Source of the DNA: Mesonia hippocampi | GTDB lineage: Bacteria; Bacteroidota; Bacteroidia; Flavobacteriales; Flavobacteriaceae | Length of the DNA: 64,000 nucleotides | Direction of reading: 5' to 3' | Assembly (NCBI RefSeq): GCF_014197445.1 | Contig: NZ_JACIFO010000003.1 | Coordinates: 62,001-126,000, forward strand | Shown here: one piece after another, positions 15,427 through 25,441 of the stretch | How positions within the stretch are numbered: the stretch's first letter is position 1 | Layout of the letters: each line of letters starts with the position of its first letter | Notes under the pieces: model-generated | Told to the model about the DNA's origin: nothing | The model's input: the letters and a program-made list of their open reading frames with translations, nothing else | Databases searched by the model: none | Translations under genes and position numbers: made by a program

Positions 15427-16658
15427 AAGGCTTCGCTTAATACATCTAACGGGTTTTCTGAATCTTCTACCTCTTCTTCTTCATTTAATTTTACTTCCTC
15501 ATCTTCTTGTTTAACACTTACACTTAAAATAATACCAAAGGCAGCACATGTCATCCAAATAGAGGTCCCACCGCTACTAATTAAAGGGAGTGTTTGCCCA
15601 GTAACGGGAAATACCTCTACCGCTACTCCTATATTTATAAAGGCCTGAAAAATAATTGGCAGCCCTACTCCTATTACTAAAAGTTTACCAAAAACAGTGG
15701 TTGCTTTAGTTGCGATAACAATTATCCTAAATAAAATAAATAGATAAGCTAATAGTACAATTATGCCTCCTATTAAACCCATTTCCTCTACAATAATGGC
15801 GAAAATAAAATCGGAAGAGGATTGTGGCAGAAAGTTTCGTTGCACACTCTTCCCTACTCCTATTCCTGTAATTCCTCCTGTTGCAATGGCGGTTTTAGCT
15901 TTTTCTATTTGGTAATCTGCTTCTGTTGCTTCGCTATCTGCAAAATTTTCTACTCGGCTTATCCAGGTATCAACCCTGTTGGACAAAAGTCCTGGAAAAG
16001 CTTTTGCTGTGAGTATAAAAATACTCAACACCACTATTCCTGCTAAACACATAGCGCCTATATACTTTATTGGATAACCTCCTATAAAAACAAGCAGCAT
16101 TACCATAGCAAAAATAATTGCTGTGGTAGATAAGTTGGCTGGTAGGATACAAATTAACACCGCCCCAACTGGCGCCCATAACCATACAAAGGACTCTTTA
16201 AAAGTGATGTTTTTATGCTGAATTTTAGAAAGGTAACGCGCCACAAACACCATTAAAACTACACCTGCCACGGTAGAGGTTTGAATGGTTTTATTGATAA
16301 ATGGGATTTTTATCCAACGGCTAGCATTAGCGCCATCTATAGTAGTGCCTTGTGCTATTGTTAATATTAACAAAAGGAATACAATAGGCATTGCAATAAT
16401 AGAAAGCCCTCTAAAATACCGGTACGGCACCCTATGAATTACAGCTATTATTACAAAACCTAAAAACAAGTGCATAAAATGAGTTATAAGAAATTTAAAA
16501 GTTCCGCCATCGCCATATAAATAAGCAATGTTACTACTAGAACTATACACGGGAATAAATGAGAATATCGCCAATAAGGCAATTACTCCCCAAAGGGCTT
16601 TATCTCCCTTAAGGTAGTTAAAAATTCCACGTTTTTTTATGTTCTTAATCCCTAACAC
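15423..16658 (-). CDS. ftsW: Septal peptidoglycan polymerase FtsW (SEDS family)
   Basis: 411-residue polytopic SEDS protein with about ten hydrophobic segments, opening with [36 protein letters not shown] hallmarks include [12 protein letters not shown], the [51 protein letters not shown] stretch and the closing [16 protein letters not shown]. With the class B transpeptidase FtsI it polymerises septal peptidoglycan. A ~35-residue acidic cytoplasmic tail follows the last helix. Confidence 0.96.
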   Translation of the reverse strand: MLGIKNIKKRGIFNYLKGDKALWGVIALLAIFSFIPVYSSSSNIAYLYGDGGTFKFLITHFMHLFLGFVIIAVIHRVPYRYFRGLSIIAMPIVFLLLILTIAQGTTIDGANASRWIKIPFINKTIQTSTVAGVVLMVFVARYLSKIQHKNITFKESFVWLWAPVGAVLICILPANLSTTAIIFAMVMLLVFIGGYPIKYIGAMCLAGIVVLSIFILTAKAFPGLLSNRVDTWISRVENFADSEATEADYQIEKAKTAIATGGITGIGVGKSVQRNFLPQSSSDFIFAIIVEEMGLIGGIIVLLAYLFILFRIIVIATKATTVFGKLLVIGVGLPIIFQAFINIGVAVEVFPVTGQTLPLISSGGTSIWMTCAAFGIILSVSVKQEDEEVKLNEEEEVEDSENPLDVLSEAL

Positions 16659-16669
16659 ACAAAGTTATT

Positions 16670-18004
16670 TTATAAGTTTCTTATTGCTTCTTTAAATTGT
16701 CTTCCTCTATCTTCATAATTTTCAAACAAATCAAAGCTAGCACATGCTGGTGATAACAATACCGTATTGCCTTTTTCTGCTATGCTATAAGCCGCATTTA
16801 CAGCTTCCTGCATAGAGGATGTTTCTAATATGGTATCTACACAATTACTAAAGGAACTTTTAATTTTTTCGTTATCTACGCCTAAACAAATAATAGCTTT
16901 TACTTTTTCGTTTACTAAACCTATTAGTTCTTGGTAATTATTTCCTTTATCTACACCGCCTACAATCCAAATAGTATTTTCCGACATACTGTCTAACGCA
17001 TAATAAGTTGCATTGATGTTAGTTGCCTTAGAATCGTTTATGTATTGTACATTGTTTATTTTAAGCACCTTTTCTAGCCTATGCTCTACTCCTTGAAAGT
17101 TTTCTAAACTCTCTCTAATAGTCTGTTTTCTTATCTTTAATAACTTTGCTACAGTAGCGGCTGCCATAGCATTTTTAGCATTATGCTCTCCTTGTAAAGC
17201 AATTTTTGTATTTGGCATATGTATGGTTGTTTTTTCTGTTTCTATTATTATATCTTCTGCTTCTATATATGTTCCACTTCCTTTAATGGGTTTTAGGCTA
17301 AGCGGAATTTGTATTCCTTGAATGTTATTGTTTATTACATAGTTTTTTATCACTTCATTATCAGAATCATATATAAAATAATCCTCGGCAGTTTGATTTT
17401 CTATCAGTCTAAATTTTGAAGCTGTATATTTCTCAAAACTACCTTCGTACCTATCTAAATGATCGGGTGTAATATTGGTTAAAACAGCTATATGTGGTCT
17501 GAAAGTTTTTATTCCATCTAACTGAAAACTACTCACTTCTACCACAAAATAATCGGGTGTTTTTTCGGCTACAGCTTTTGCAAAACTTTCGCCTATATTG
17601 CCTACTGCTTCTACCGTTAAACCTCCTCTTTTCAGCACATCAAAAATCCACTGGGTTGTGGTGGTTTTTCCGTTGCTTCCTGTTATGGCTATAATAGGAA
17701 TTTGTGTATGCTGCGCTGCAAATTCTATTTCGGAAATTACTGGAATTCCTTTTTCTTTTATTTCCTTTATTAATTTTATTGTATCTGGAATTCCTGGACT
17801 TTTCACCACTACATTTGCAGCTAAAATAGATGCTTTTGTATGCTGATTTTCCTCCCAATTTATAGCATGATGTAAAAGCACTTTTTTATGTTCATTCGCA
17901 ATTTTACCAATATCCGATAAGAACACTTGATAGCCTTTCTGTTTTGCTAAAATAGCAGCACCTACACCGCTTTCGCCTCCGCCAAGAACTACAATATTTT
18001 TCAT
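16670..18004 (-). CDS. murD: UDP-N-acetylmuramoyl-L-alanine--D-glutamate ligase
   Basis: 444-residue Mur ligase. N-terminal NIVVLGGGESGVGAAILAKQKGYQVFLSDIG, P-loop AITGSNGKTTTTQWIFDVLK, central VVEVSSFQLDGIKTFRPHIAVLTNITPDHLDRYEG, and the C-terminal YINDSKATNINATYYAL with the lysine and DSKAT motif typical of MurD. Adds D-Glu to UDP-MurNAc-L-Ala. Abuts mraY (one-base overlap). Confidence 0.97.
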   Translation of the reverse strand: MKNIVVLGGGESGVGAAILAKQKGYQVFLSDIGKIANEHKKVLLHHAINWEENQHTKASILAANVVVKSPGIPDTIKLIKEIKEKGIPVISEIEFAAQHTQIPIIAITGSNGKTTTTQWIFDVLKRGGLTVEAVGNIGESFAKAVAEKTPDYFVVEVSSFQLDGIKTFRPHIAVLTNITPDHLDRYEGSFEKYTASKFRLIENQTAEDYFIYDSDNEVIKNYVINNNIQGIQIPLSLKPIKGSGTYIEAEDIIIETEKTTIHMPNTKIALQGEHNAKNAMAAATVAKLLKIRKQTIRESLENFQGVEHRLEKVLKINNVQYINDSKATNINATYYALDSMSENTIWIVGGVDKGNNYQELIGLVNEKVKAIICLGVDNEKIKSSFSNCVDTILETSSMQEAVNAAYSIAEKGNTVLLSPACASFDLFENYEDRGRQFKEAIRNL

Positions 18005-19233
18005 TACCTAAGTTTTAGTGTTACAATACTGATAATGGCTAACAAAATACCTACAACCCAAAACCTTACTACGATTTTGCTTTCGTGCAATCCTTTTTTC
18101 TGATAATGGTGATGTAGGGGTGACATTAAAAATATTCGTCGTCCCTCTCCAAATTTCTTTTTTGTATATTTAAACCAGCTTACCTGCATTACCACCGAAA
18201 GATTTTCGATAACAAAAATTCCACATAATACAGGTAAGAGCAATTCTTTTCTTGTAGCAATGGCTAAAACGGCTATAATTCCGCCAATAGTCAAACTTCC
18301 TGTATCGCCCATAAAAACTTGTGCTGGATATGTATTGTACCACAAAAAACCAACTAAAGCTCCTGCAAAAGCGGCAATATAGATGGTCATTTCGCCAGAT
18401 CTAGGAATATTCATCACATCGAGGTAATCTGAGAAAATTATATTTCCCGAAACCCAAGCAAACAAGCCTAAAGCCAATACAATAATGGCCGAAGTTCCTG
18501 CGGCAAGCCCATCTATCCCGTCGGTTAGGTTTGCCCCATTAGAAACGGCAGTAACAATAAAAATAACTACTGGAATAAAAATAAGCCACGCGTATTTATA
18601 GTAAGCTGGATTAATCCAAGTAATGGCACTGGCGTAATCAAACTCATTATTCTTCATGAAAGGAATAGTAGTTTTGGTAGATTTTTCTTCGTTTTTAAAA
18701 TTAACCACTTTACTACCTATGGTTTGCTGATGTACTGTGGTATCGTTTGCTTTCTGCTTTACGGTAACATCGGGGTGAAAAAACATAATTGCTCCCACAA
18801 TAACTCCTAAACCTACTTGCCCAATAACTTTAAAACGCCCTTTAAGTCCTTCTTTATTTTTCTTAAATGTTTTTATATAATCATCTAAAAAACCAATAGC
18901 TCCCATCCATAGTGTTGTAATGATGAGCATAATGATGTAAATGTTAGTAACGTCTGCAAACAATAATACAGGGATAAGTGTTGCTAAAATTATAATTATC
19001 CCTCCCATGGTTGGCGTTCCTGCTTTCTCGGTTTGCCCTTCTAAACCTAAATCACGAACGCTTTCCCCTACTTGCTTTCGGCGTAGTATATTGATAATTT
19101 TTTTTCCGAAAATTGTAGAGATAAGCAACGATAGTATAATGGCCATCCCTGCTCTGAATGATAAAAATGAAAACAGGTGAGACCCTGGGAAGTCATAATT
19201 TTTATCTATAATTTCGAATAAATAATATAACAT
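18004..19233 (-). CDS. mraY: Phospho-MurNAc-pentapeptide translocase
   Basis: 409-residue polytopic transferase forming lipid I from UDP-MurNAc-pentapeptide and undecaprenyl phosphate. Family motifs: [32 protein letters not shown] with the catalytic aspartates, [23 protein letters not shown] and [11 protein letters not shown]. About 50 residues longer than the E. coli enzyme owing to a hydrophilic insert at roughly 155-205 ([20 protein letters not shown] onward), probably periplasmic or loop; similar inserts are, as I recall, usual in Bacteroidota. Confidence 0.97.
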   Translation of the reverse strand: MLYYLFEIIDKNYDFPGSHLFSFLSFRAGMAIILSLLISTIFGKKIINILRRKQVGESVRDLGLEGQTEKAGTPTMGGIIIILATLIPVLLFADVTNIYIIMLIITTLWMGAIGFLDDYIKTFKKNKEGLKGRFKVIGQVGLGVIVGAIMFFHPDVTVKQKANDTTVHQQTIGSKVVNFKNEEKSTKTTIPFMKNNEFDYASAITWINPAYYKYAWLIFIPVVIFIVTAVSNGANLTDGIDGLAAGTSAIIVLALGLFAWVSGNIIFSDYLDVMNIPRSGEMTIYIAAFAGALVGFLWYNTYPAQVFMGDTGSLTIGGIIAVLAIATRKELLLPVLCGIFVIENLSVVMQVSWFKYTKKKFGEGRRIFLMSPLHHHYQKKGLHESKIVVRFWVVGILLAIISIVTLKLR

Positions 19234-19249
19234 TGGTTAGTTGGTTTTA

Positions 19250-20707
19250 TTATTGGTTGAGTTCTAAAAATTCTTTTATATAATCCATATCATTAAAGTA
19301 ACTACGTTCGCCATTAATTTCTTGATAGGTTTCGTGCCCTTTACCTGCTATAAGAATAATATCGCCTTCTTTAGCCATGCTTGCTGCGGTTTTTATGGCT
19401 TGTTTTCGGTTGGTAATACATAGTGTTTTTTGCTCTTCTGTGGGGGTTATTCCTGTAAGCATATCGTCTATTATTTTATCAGGATTTTCTGTTCTGGGAT
19501 TATCGCTGGTTAAAATAACTTTAGTGCTGTTTTCTACGGCTATTTTTGCCATAAGTGGTCGTTTTGTGGTATCTCTATCACCTCCACAGCCCACTAAAGT
19601 AAATAGTGTTTCATTTTTTGTTCTTATGTCATTAATTGTATTTAATACATTTTCTAATGCATCTGGGGTATGTGCATAATCTACTATAGCTGTAATTTTG
19701 TTGGAGGAAATAAAATATTCAAACCTCCCGTCTACAGGAGTAAGTGTGCTTATGTATTTTAAATTTTCTAATTTCTCTACACCTAATAATTCTGCAACAG
19801 CATAAATTGCCAACATATTATAAGCGTTAAAACTTCCTATAAGCTTTACCCAAACTTCTTGGTCGGCTATTCTTAAAAGTGTCCCACCAAAACTACTTTC
19901 TATAATTTTAGCCTTATAATTAGCATTGTTTTTTAATGCATACGTATAGGTTTTTGCTTTGGTGTTTTGCAACATCAAACTCCCATTTTTATCGTCTATA
20001 TTGGTTAAAGCAAATGCTGTTTTTGGTAATTGATCAAAAAAAGATTTCTTAACATCTCTATACGCAGAAAATGTGGGATGATAGTCTAAATGATCGTGCG
20101 ATAGGTTTGTAAAAACGCCTCCTGTAAAGTGTAAGCCATTGGTTCTAAACTGAGCAATACCATGTGAACTTACTTCCATAAAACAGAATTCAACTCCTGC
20201 TTCAAGCATTTTACTTAAGTATTTGTTTATGGTAATTGCATCTGGCGTGGTAAGTTTTGTGGCATATATCTCATCGCCTACTTTTATATTTACGGTAGAA
20301 ATAAGTCCTACCTTATAGCCTAACTTTGTAAATAACTGATAAAGCAACGAGCTTATGGTGGTTTTTCCGTTTGTTCCTGTAATGCCTACCAGTTTTAATT
20401 CTTCCGAAGGGTTTTTATAATAATTAGCTGCTAAAATGGCTAATTCTTTAGCCGTATCCTTTACCAGAATATAGGTTATTCCTTCTACTTGAATTGTTGG
20501 TAACTCCTGGCAAACTATTGCAATTGCTCCTTTATTAATAGCAGCTTCGATAAACTTATGTCCGTCTATTTTATCGCCAACAATAGCAATAAAAACATCT
20601 TCCGTCTCGATGGTACGTGAATCGAAAGTTAATTTATTTATCGCTACCGAGGTATCGCCTACAACGGTTTCTATTTCTACCTTATATAAAAGTTCTTTTA
20701 ACTGCAT
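19250..20707 (-). CDS. murE: UDP-MurNAc-L-Ala-D-Glu--meso-diaminopimelate ligase
   Basis: 485-residue Mur ligase. N-terminal TFDSRTIETEDVFIAIVGDKIDGHKFI, P-loop GITGTNGKTTISSLL, central MEVSSHGIAQFR and TNLSHDHLDYH, and the C-terminal specificity motif DNPR at 402-405, which binds meso-diaminopimelate; lysine-adding enzymes have a different motif. The wall is therefore most likely A1-gamma meso-DAP peptidoglycan. Abuts ftsI with a one-base overlap. No murF follows, unlike in proteobacterial clusters. Confidence 0.97.
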   Translation of the reverse strand: MQLKELLYKVEIETVVGDTSVAINKLTFDSRTIETEDVFIAIVGDKIDGHKFIEAAINKGAIAIVCQELPTIQVEGITYILVKDTAKELAILAANYYKNPSEELKLVGITGTNGKTTISSLLYQLFTKLGYKVGLISTVNIKVGDEIYATKLTTPDAITINKYLSKMLEAGVEFCFMEVSSHGIAQFRTNGLHFTGGVFTNLSHDHLDYHPTFSAYRDVKKSFFDQLPKTAFALTNIDDKNGSLMLQNTKAKTYTYALKNNANYKAKIIESSFGGTLLRIADQEVWVKLIGSFNAYNMLAIYAVAELLGVEKLENLKYISTLTPVDGRFEYFISSNKITAIVDYAHTPDALENVLNTINDIRTKNETLFTLVGCGGDRDTTKRPLMAKIAVENSTKVILTSDNPRTENPDKIIDDMLTGITPTEEQKTLCITNRKQAIKTAASMAKEGDIILIAGKGHETYQEINGERSYFNDMDYIKEFLELNQ

Positions 20708-22674
20708 TAGCTTGCTTGTAAATAAATAAGTTGATTTGCTTTTACTTTATTACCTTGTGCAACCGATTGTTCTTTTATTACCCCTATTCCTTTGGTTTTC
20801 ACTTTCAGCCCTAAGTTTTCTAACAAGGATACAGCATCCATAACAGGTAATCCTATTACATTAGGAACAATTGTTTTATATTTTTGAGCTTTTGTGTAAT
20901 AATCCTCGTAGGCTGTTTCTACTGCTATATTTTTTAGCCCTTTTAAGTTTATACTATCGGTAACAGGTGTATTGGTGTATATTTTTTGTGCTATTTGTTT
21001 AAAAACAGGTGCGGCTACGATTCCGCCATAAAAGCCTATGTTTTTATCAGGTTTACTAATTACCACAATACAAGAGTATTTAGGGTTATCTGCTGGAAAA
21101 TACCCTGCAAAAGAAGCTATGTATTCCGAGTTTTGCCTTCCGCTTCCATAGCCCGTAAGACAAGTTCCTGTTTTTCCTGCCATAGAAAACTCTTTAGAAT
21201 AAATTCTTGATCCTGTTCCTCTAGAGATTGTATTCTCCATAATTGCCTGTGCTTTTTTTGCTGTCTCTTTAGAACATACTGTACCTAAAATCTCGGGTTT
21301 TGTATAATGCTCTACATATTTACTTTTATCTTTTACAGCTCTTATTAAGCGAGGTTTTACCATAATCCCATCATTAGCTACGGCATTATAAAAGGCTAAA
21401 GTTTGCAAGGGTGTTTGCAATACGCCGTACCCAAAAGACATCCAAGGTAACGTTGTACCATACCAGTTTTTATCGTCTGGATGCGGAATTCTAGGTTTGC
21501 CCTCTCCTTTTATATTAACGCCTAATGTTTTATTTAATCCCATATAATCTAGCCTATCTATAAAAGCTTCAGGATTATCTTTATAACCTTCTGTAATAAA
21601 GCGTGAAAACACGGTGTTAGAAGAAACTTCAAAAGCACGAGCAACCGATATTTCTCCATATCCGCCAATACGGGAATCTTTTACTATACGGTCATAGTAT
21701 TTAATACGTCCATTTTCTGTATCAAAAACATCGCTGGTATCAATTACTTTATCCTCCAAAGCTGCCACTAATGTCATTAATTTAAAAGTAGAGCCTGGCT
21801 CATGGGATTCCCAAATGGCATAATTTCTTTTTTCATAATAGGTGCCTTCTGAAGTAACACCTAGGTTTGCCATGGCCTTAATCTCGCCAGATTTTGTATC
21901 CATAACCACAACGGTACCATGATCTGCTTTATATTTCTCTAATTGCGCTAACAAAGCATGGTGTGCAATGTCCTGAATATTAACATCTATTGTCGAGACT
22001 ACATCTAACCCATCTTTAGGTTCTACTTCATTGGCGTCGCTTAACGGTTTCCATTGTCCTTTAGCAATTTTCTGTTTTAACCGATGCCCTTCGCTTCCTC
22101 TAAGGTATTGATCGTAAGCCCCTTCTAAACCCGCCTGACCTCTTCCTACGGTTCTTTCACCTATTTTACCTAAAGGAAGTTCTCTAACCGTTTCTTGTTC
22201 TGCTATAAAGCCTCCTTTATACGCGCCTAAATTAAAAATAGGAAAATTACGAATCTTGGTATATTGAAAATAATCTAAGTTACGAGCAACAAGAAAATAC
22301 CTATTCTTATTGGCTCTTGCTCTTCTTAAAGCTGTTTGGTAATACGATGAACTTCTTCCTAAAAGTTTTGATAAACTATCTGAAAGCGGACGCAAGTTCT
22401 TATTAAAGTTCTCTTCCGAAACGGTTACTGCATCAAAACGTATATCATACTCGGGAACAGAAGTTGCTAATAGGTTTTGATTTACATCGTATAAATTTCC
22501 TCGATTTGCAGGGATTACAAAGTTTTTATATACTGTTTTTTGAGCTAACTCACGGTATTTATCTCCTTCTAAAACTTGAATATTTACTAACTTAAAAACA
22601 ATAAACAACACCAGCAACAGCATAAGCCCTGCTACTAGATAGAGTTTTTTTAATATGTTTTTTTCTGTAGTCAT
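20707..22674 (-). CDS. ftsI: Septal class B penicillin-binding protein FtsI (PBP3) with PASTA domain
   Basis: 655 residues. One N-terminal transmembrane helix (LYLVAGLMLLLVLFIVFKLVNIQV), a dimerisation/pedestal part with NRGNLYDVNQNLLATSVPEYDIRFD, and a transpeptidase domain with SxxK at S295-K298 (GSTFKL), SSN in FEVSSNTVFS and the KTGT triad at K501. A PASTA-type domain follows at ~595-655 (TIVPNVIGLPVMDAVSLLENLGLKVKTKG). It cross-links septal peptidoglycan and is a beta-lactam target. Lies 7 bases after the ftsL-like gene. Confidence 0.96.
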   Translation of the reverse strand: MTTEKNILKKLYLVAGLMLLLVLFIVFKLVNIQVLEGDKYRELAQKTVYKNFVIPANRGNLYDVNQNLLATSVPEYDIRFDAVTVSEENFNKNLRPLSDSLSKLLGRSSSYYQTALRRARANKNRYFLVARNLDYFQYTKIRNFPIFNLGAYKGGFIAEQETVRELPLGKIGERTVGRGQAGLEGAYDQYLRGSEGHRLKQKIAKGQWKPLSDANEVEPKDGLDVVSTIDVNIQDIAHHALLAQLEKYKADHGTVVVMDTKSGEIKAMANLGVTSEGTYYEKRNYAIWESHEPGSTFKLMTLVAALEDKVIDTSDVFDTENGRIKYYDRIVKDSRIGGYGEISVARAFEVSSNTVFSRFITEGYKDNPEAFIDRLDYMGLNKTLGVNIKGEGKPRIPHPDDKNWYGTTLPWMSFGYGVLQTPLQTLAFYNAVANDGIMVKPRLIRAVKDKSKYVEHYTKPEILGTVCSKETAKKAQAIMENTISRGTGSRIYSKEFSMAGKTGTCLTGYGSGRQNSEYIASFAGYFPADNPKYSCIVVISKPDKNIGFYGGIVAAPVFKQIAQKIYTNTPVTDSINLKGLKNIAVETAYEDYYTKAQKYKTIVPNVIGLPVMDAVSLLENLGLKVKTKGIGVIKEQSVAQGNKVKANQLIYLQAS

Positions 22675-22681
22675 TTACTAT

Positions 22682-23008
22682 TTATTCCTCTTCCGTTGTA
22701 TTTAATACTAAGATTTTTTGTGGAGGATTATCTGCTGGCTTTATGCCCATATCCGCCACTCGCTCCTTAATAGTAGATTCCATTTTTAAGGTCATTAACC
22801 TTTTTTGCGTATCTACAAATTCACTTCGTAATTCTCGTACTTCTTTATGAAGCTTTGCTATCTCGTGTACTTTACGTTCTGCGCTATGCGAACAAGATAT
22901 CATCACAATAGCCAGAAGCGTACAAAACAGAATAAAGCGCCAATTTTTAAGTGAATCTTCACTTACAAGAAATTTCCCTTTTAATATGTCGTACACTCTT
23001 TTTTTCAC
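22682..23008 (-). CDS. ftsL: FtsL-like cell division protein
   Basis: 108-residue bitopic protein: a basic N-terminus, one hydrophobic segment (WRFILFCTLLAIVMISCS, ~23-40), then a periplasmic coiled coil (AERKVHEIAKLHKEVRELRSEFVDTQKRLMTLKMESTIKERV) and a short acidic tail ending TTEEE. Length, topology and position between rsmH and ftsI identify it as FtsL, although its sequence is poorly conserved. FtsL joins FtsB and FtsQ to activate FtsW-FtsI. Confidence 0.9.
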   Translation of the reverse strand: MKKRVYDILKGKFLVSEDSLKNWRFILFCTLLAIVMISCSHSAERKVHEIAKLHKEVRELRSEFVDTQKRLMTLKMESTIKERVADMGIKPADNPPQKILVLNTTEEE

Positions 23009-23019
23009 AACATTGATAT

Positions 23020-23928
23020 TTACAGCCTCTTTGCTATACGCAATTTTGCACTACGTGCTCTATTATTCTTTTCAATTTCCTCTTTGGAAGGAACAATTAA
23101 TTGCCCTACTTTTTTAAAAGGAACAGAAATATTTCCATAGAAATCCTTTTCAGGTTGTCCTTCAAATAAACCACTTCGGATGTATCTTTTCACCAAACGG
23201 TCTTCTAACGAATGGTAGGAAATCAAACTCAACCTTCCTCCTGGCTCAAGTAAATCTTGTGTTTGCATCAAAAACTCTTTTAATACTTCTAATTCTTGAT
23301 TCACCTCTATCCGAATAGCTTGATAGATTTGCGCCAACACTTTAAATTCTTTTCCTTTATGCAAAAAAGGCATTAATAAATCTTTTAAAGCAGCACTAGT
23401 TTTTATTTCTCCTTCTTTACGCGCTGTTACAATTTCCCTTGCCAATTTCGGAGCATTTTTAAGTTCGCCATACTTATAAAAAATATCCCTTAGCTTGCTT
23501 TCCGAGTATGTATTAACCACCAAGAACGCATTAAGGTTATCGCCTTGATTCATACGCATATCTAGCTGCCCATCATAACGAGTAGAAAAACCTCTTTCTG
23601 GTTGATCAAACTGATGAGAAGAAACTCCAAAATCACCCAATATCCCATCTACTTTTCGTACTCCATAAAGGCGTAAAAACTTTTTTACATACCTAAAATT
23701 GGCTTCGATTAACGTAAAGCGTTCATCTTCTATGCTATTTGCTACAGCATCTTTATCTTGATCAAAAGCATATAAACGCCCTTTATCATTCAGCTTACTT
23801 AATATTGCTCGCGAATGCCCACCTCCTCCAAAAGTTACATCTACATAAGTACCTTCTGGGTTTATGTTTAAGCCTTCTACGCTTTCGGTTAATAAAACCG
23901 GATGATGGTAATTGCTATTCAAACTCAT
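23020..23928 (-). CDS. rsmH: 16S rRNA (cytosine-1402 N4)-methyltransferase
   Basis: 302 residues (mraW). YHHPVLLTESVEGLNINPEGTYVDVTFGGGGHSRAIL contains the SAM-binding motif; GILGDFGVSSHQFDQPERGFS and LDMRMNQGD are the family signature, and the end reads ARSAKLRIAKR. Methylates C1402 of 16S rRNA in the decoding centre. Its start overlaps the end of mraZ by 14 bases. Confidence 0.97.
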   Translation of the reverse strand: MSLNSNYHHPVLLTESVEGLNINPEGTYVDVTFGGGGHSRAILSKLNDKGRLYAFDQDKDAVANSIEDERFTLIEANFRYVKKFLRLYGVRKVDGILGDFGVSSHQFDQPERGFSTRYDGQLDMRMNQGDNLNAFLVVNTYSESKLRDIFYKYGELKNAPKLAREIVTARKEGEIKTSAALKDLLMPFLHKGKEFKVLAQIYQAIRIEVNQELEVLKEFLMQTQDLLEPGGRLSLISYHSLEDRLVKRYIRSGLFEGQPEKDFYGNISVPFKKVGQLIVPSKEEIEKNNRARSAKLRIAKRL

Positions 23929-24376
23929 GATTATCTCCCATTACTTCTTCTACTAAATCAGAAAAATCATCACCTACATCTTCGATGACTTTTTCATACT
24001 TTTCTTTATCCCAAATCTCTACAATATTCACTGCAGACGATAACACAATCTCCTTTTTAAGCCCTGCAAAAGCATACAAATCTTTAGGCACTAACAACCG
24101 CCCACTGGCATCTATTTCTATCTCTTTTACTCCTGCTGTAAATTTTCTAATAAAATCGTTATTCTTCTTTTTAAACCTATTTAATTTATTAATACGAGCC
24201 ATAAGAACATTCCATTCTTGCATAGGATACATTTCTATACAAGACTGAAAAACAGAACGCTTCAAAACAAAGCCTTGCTCCAACACTGGCAAAAGCTTTT
24301 TTTTAAGCGCAGAAGGCAGTAAAAGCCTACCTTTGGCATCTATTTTACACTCGTATGTTCCGATTAAGTTTACCAC
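23915..24376 (-). CDS. mraZ: Transcriptional regulator MraZ
   Basis: 153 residues with two AbrB-like half-domains, each marked by a D-x-x-GR-L motif: CKIDAKGRLLLPSAL near 11-25 and IEIDASGRLLVPKDLYAFAGL in the second half. MraZ forms rings that bind repeats upstream of its own cluster and usually repress it. It is the first gene of the dcw cluster; the promoter and repeats just upstream (24395-24438) are the expected target. Confidence 0.95.
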   Translation of the reverse strand: MVNLIGTYECKIDAKGRLLLPSALKKKLLPVLEQGFVLKRSVFQSCIEMYPMQEWNVLMARINKLNRFKKKNNDFIRKFTAGVKEIEIDASGRLLVPKDLYAFAGLKKEIVLSSAVNIVEIWDKEKYEKVIEDVGDDFSDLVEEVMGDNHEFE

Positions 24377-24394
24377 AAAAGAGAATTATTAATT

Positions 24395-24402
24395 CAAAGA
24401 TA
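24395..24402 (-). promoter_or_regulatory. dcw cluster promoter, -7 element
   Basis: TATCTTTG on the minus strand, an exact fit to TAnnTTTG, 19 bases before the mraZ ATG. The region of the -33 element is covered by the MraZ-box-like repeats. Confidence 0.65.
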
Positions 24403-24408
24403 TTGATT

Positions 24409-24438
24409 TTTTCTCCACTTTTCACCACTTTCACCCAC
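24409..24438 (-). promoter_or_regulatory. Three tandem MraZ-box-like repeats
   Basis: On the minus strand the sequence is GTGGGTGAAA, GTGGTGAAAA, GTGGAGAAAA: three 10-bp units in direct head-to-tail order. Known MraZ boxes are short direct repeats with a GTGG/TGGG core at about one-turn spacing next to the mraZ promoter. The remaining 24439-24629 stretch holds no gene I can support. Confidence 0.65.
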
Positions 24439-24629
24439 ATTGTTAATAAGTTTTTATTTTTTAATTAACTATTAACACTTTCATAACCAGCCACAAATAC
24501 AACTTAAATTCTTAAAAAAAACTCAAATATTCCTTTTACGAAAAAACTTTAATTACTGATTTTCAACACCTAAACAAACTCTTAACCTAAGCTTTTTCTA
24601 AAAAACATTTCTACTTACGCAATAATATC

Positions 24630-24637
24630 TATATTTG
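24630..24637 (+). promoter_or_regulatory. Promoter -7 element of the alpha/beta hydrolase gene
   Basis: TATATTTG, an exact TAnnTTTG match, 25 bases before the ATG at 24663. Confidence 0.55.
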
Positions 24638-24662
24638 TGATTGCTAATCGCAAGTCGGATTA

Positions 24663-25427
24663 ATGAAAAGAGAACTAAAAAAAGACGGAAAATTTAGCTT
24701 TGTTGAAATAGGAGAAGGCACCCCTATTGTAATCTTACACGGATTAATGGGTGGCTTAAGTAACTTTGATGGCGTTGCCAATTTTTTTCCTACCAAAGGC
24801 TATAAAATAGTAATTCCAGAACTCCCATTATATACAATGCCTTTACTTAAAACAAGTGTAGGCACCTTTGCTAAGTATATTCATGAATTTATAAAGACAC
24901 GAAATTATGGTAAAGTAATTTTGTTAGGAAATTCCCTAGGTGGACATATTGCCTTAGTAACCACAAAATTATTTCCGGACATTGTAAAAGGTCTTGTTAT
25001 AACAGGAAGCTCTGGCCTGTATGAAAGCGCTATGGGAGAGAGCTATCCAAGACGTGGAGATTATGATTTTATAAAGAAAAAAGCCGAAAATGTTTTTTAC
25101 GATCCTAAAGTGGCAACTAAAGAGATTGTAGATGATGTTTTTGCCACTGTAAACGACAGAAACAAACTTGTAAAAACTTTAGCGATTGCCAAAAGTGCAA
25201 TACGCCATAACATGTCTAAAGATTTACCTAAAATGCATACACCAACATGTATTATTTGGGGAAAACAAGACAATGTTACACCTCCTGAGGTGGCTGAAGA
25301 CTTCCATAAGCTTTTACCAGATTCTGATTTGTTTTGGATTGATAAATGCGGGCATGCAGCCATGATGGAACATCCAGATGAATTTAACCACTTATTAAAC
25401 AACTGGCTCTCTAAAAGAAATTTTTAA
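24663..25427 (+). CDS. Alpha/beta fold hydrolase
   Basis: 254-residue soluble alpha/beta hydrolase. The oxyanion-hole loop is HGLMGG (26-31), the nucleophile elbow GNSLGG with S91, the acid D203 in WGKQDNVTPP and the histidine H231 in CGHAAMMEHP; the catalytic triad is complete. Such proteins are esterases, thioesterases or C-C hydrolases; the substrate is not evident. Followed 15 bases later by engB on the same strand, an arrangement I recall from other flavobacteria. Confidence 0.88.
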   Translation: MKRELKKDGKFSFVEIGEGTPIVILHGLMGGLSNFDGVANFFPTKGYKIVIPELPLYTMPLLKTSVGTFAKYIHEFIKTRNYGKVILLGNSLGGHIALVTTKLFPDIVKGLVITGSSGLYESAMGESYPRRGDYDFIKKKAENVFYDPKVATKEIVDDVFATVNDRNKLVKTLAIAKSAIRHNMSKDLPKMHTPTCIIWGKQDNVTPPEVAEDFHKLLPDSDLFWIDKCGHAAMMEHPDEFNHLLNNWLSKRNF

Positions 25428-25441
25428 TTTTAGTAATACGC

